Shown: piece by piece, positions 6,714 to 7,466 of the stretch | Position numbering within the stretch: the stretch's first letter is position 1 | How the letters are laid out: each line of letters starts with the position of its first letter | Source of the DNA: JANOBD01 sp031411495 | Lineage (GTDB): Bacteria > Planctomycetota > Phycisphaerae > Tepidisphaerales > Tepidisphaeraceae | Reading direction: 5' to 3' | Assembly: GCA_031411495.1 (NCBI GenBank) | Contig: JANOBD010000056.1 | Coordinates: 1 to 7,466, forward strand | DNA length: 7,466 bases | Translations under genes and position numbers: made by a program | Notes under the pieces: generated by a model | Told to the model about the DNA's origin: nothing | Database searches by the model: none | What the model saw: the letters and a program-made list of their open reading frames with translations, nothing else

Positions 6714-7217
6714 TTACTCGCCGCTCAAGGCCCGCAGCGCCTCTTCAACCTTGGTTCGAATGATGTCCTGCTTCTCCAGGGTCGTGAGAGGTCGGCCGAG
6801 CTGCCGAAACCGCTCTTCCTCCGCACGAACACACTCGGTGGGGAAGTACGAAATCAGGTGAAGCGTCAGCTTCGCGTTCAGTTCCTTGATGCGGGTTTCA
6901 AACTCGGCGCGGTCGACCAGTGCATCCTCGAGCAGCTTTCGCTTGGTCTTGGTGAACCCCGCCCGCTGAACGGCCAGCTCGGTTTCCGCTCGCTGTTTGA
7001 GGATGGCGAGCTGCGGATCGCGCCCAGCGCGGGGCTGTCCGGGATTGAGTGCCGGGTTCGGAGCAAGCACCTCGTCGCGCCAGCGTTTGACCTTGGCTGC
7101 AATGTCATCGGGCCAGGGCCCCCTCCCGAAGTCCCACTCGTCATGGTTCAACCAGTCGTCAACCGTCGCGCGCGACACCCCGCACGCTTCCGCAAGTTTG
7201 GTTTTGGACTTGATCAT
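6714..7217 (-). CDS. HTH protein resembling phage terminase small subunit (Nu1-like)
   Basis: A 167-aa protein from ATG 7217. Residues 5-23 form a helix-turn-helix (TKLAEACGVSRATVDDWL), followed by a DEWDFGRGPWPDDIAAKV segment of the kind seen after the HTH in phage DNA-packaging proteins. After a Pro/Gly linker (52-66), a long charged helix (68-118) probably forms a coiled coil, with LVDRAEFETRIKEL (100-113) resembling the oligomerisation part of Nu1-type subunits. ATG 7217 is preferred because HTH helix 1 then starts a few residues in, as is usual; a GTG at 7259 would add 14 residues (MKTRGEALRLRPCL), and neither start has a good ribosome site. The stop is 2 bases before the ParB-like start. 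The large terminase subunit would be expected next in a complete phage, but a ParB-like gene follows instead. An ordinary HTH regulator is the alternative. Confidence 0.65.
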   Translation of the reverse strand: MIKSKTKLAEACGVSRATVDDWLNHDEWDFGRGPWPDDIAAKVKRWRDEVLAPNPALNPGQPRAGRDPQLAILKQRAETELAVQRAGFTKTKRKLLEDALVDRAEFETRIKELNAKLTLHLISYFPTECVRAEEERFRQLGRPLTTLEKQDIIRTKVEEALRALSGE

Positions 7218-7276
7218 CAGGCATGGACGAAGGCGGAGCGCTTCCCCTCGCGTCTTCACACCGCAAGCGGATCACC

Positions 7277-7466
7277 CTACGACCGCCGCCGATCCCACGC
7301 CGACTGCGCTTCTCGCCCGAACCTCGAATCCGGCGGCAAACGCGACGTCAGCGATTCGATCAGCGTCCGCGCGAACACGATCTGTCCCAGTTCCGAATGG
7401 TGAATCACGTCCAGTCCATTCAGGTACCGGCATACCTCGGTCATCTTTTCGACGTTGACCAGCGAC
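7277..7466 (-). CDS. C-terminus of an unrecognised protein (5' end missing)
   Basis: The minus strand is open from the window edge to TAG at 7277-7279, giving 62 residues. It includes CRYLNGLDVIHHSELGQIVF and FARTLIESLTSRLPPD, which look like amphipathic helices, and ends with a basic tail (AWDRRRS). I do not recognise the family. It ends 17 bases before the alternative GTG start, or 59 bases before the preferred ATG, of the terminase-small-like gene, so it is probably the upstream member of the same operon. Confidence 0.6.
   Translation of the reverse strand, partial: SLVNVEKMTEVCRYLNGLDVIHHSELGQIVFARTLIESLTSRLPPDSRFGREAQSAWDRRRS

Noticed and set aside
1..7466. CRISPR array, tRNA or rRNA genes
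   Set aside because: I saw no regularly spaced direct repeats, no tRNA-like cloverleaf and no rRNA sequence.

Overview
The window most likely comes from a planctomycete chromosome, probably of the Phycisphaerae type. The evidence is high-GC DNA, two secreted proteins ending in PEP-CTERM sorting signals (PEP, hydrophobic helix, Arg-rich tail), and dockerin-like calcium-loop repeats of the form GDANxDRTVxFxDLLxxAQNYG in two proteins. Species cannot be assigned from the sequence alone.

Layout, left to right. (1) 1-1284 (+) is the 3' part of a large secreted beta-repeat protein ending in an Ig-like domain and a dockerin-like pair. (2) 1316-2539 (-), convergent with it, is an intact 407-aa fusion of an ABC-type ATPase and a GNAT-like acyltransferase domain. 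(3) 2540-3176 has no convincing gene. (4) 3177-3905 (+) is a small PEP-CTERM protein. (5) About 4069-4364 (-) is a decayed second copy of the ABC-GNAT gene: only residues 1-89 remain, and they are interrupted by a small palindromic insertion that shifts the frame. (6) 4609-5739 (-) is a dockerin-bearing PEP-CTERM protein. (7) 5950-7466 (-) is a tight run of a ParB-like protein, an HTH protein resembling phage terminase small subunits, and the C-terminus of an unrecognised protein.

Two gene populations are interleaved: host-type exported surface proteins, and a phage- or mobile-element-like set (terminase-small-like HTH, ParB-like, ABC-GNAT). The second set is all on the minus strand. One possible reading is that HTH, ParB and ABC-GNAT belonged to one module later split by PEP-CTERM genes. 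This is inference; the sequence shows only shared strand and proximity.

The most unusual signal is a palindrome of about 21 bp found in two places, inside the ParB-like gene (6652-6672) and inside the ABC pseudogene (4124-4149). The intact ABC paralogue lacks it. In the ParB gene it is in frame and encodes EGKASP. In the pseudogene it lies on the same strand and in the same phase and would also encode EGKASP, were it not one T shorter; that missing base causes the frameshift. This looks like a small palindromic element that inserts into protein-coding genes.
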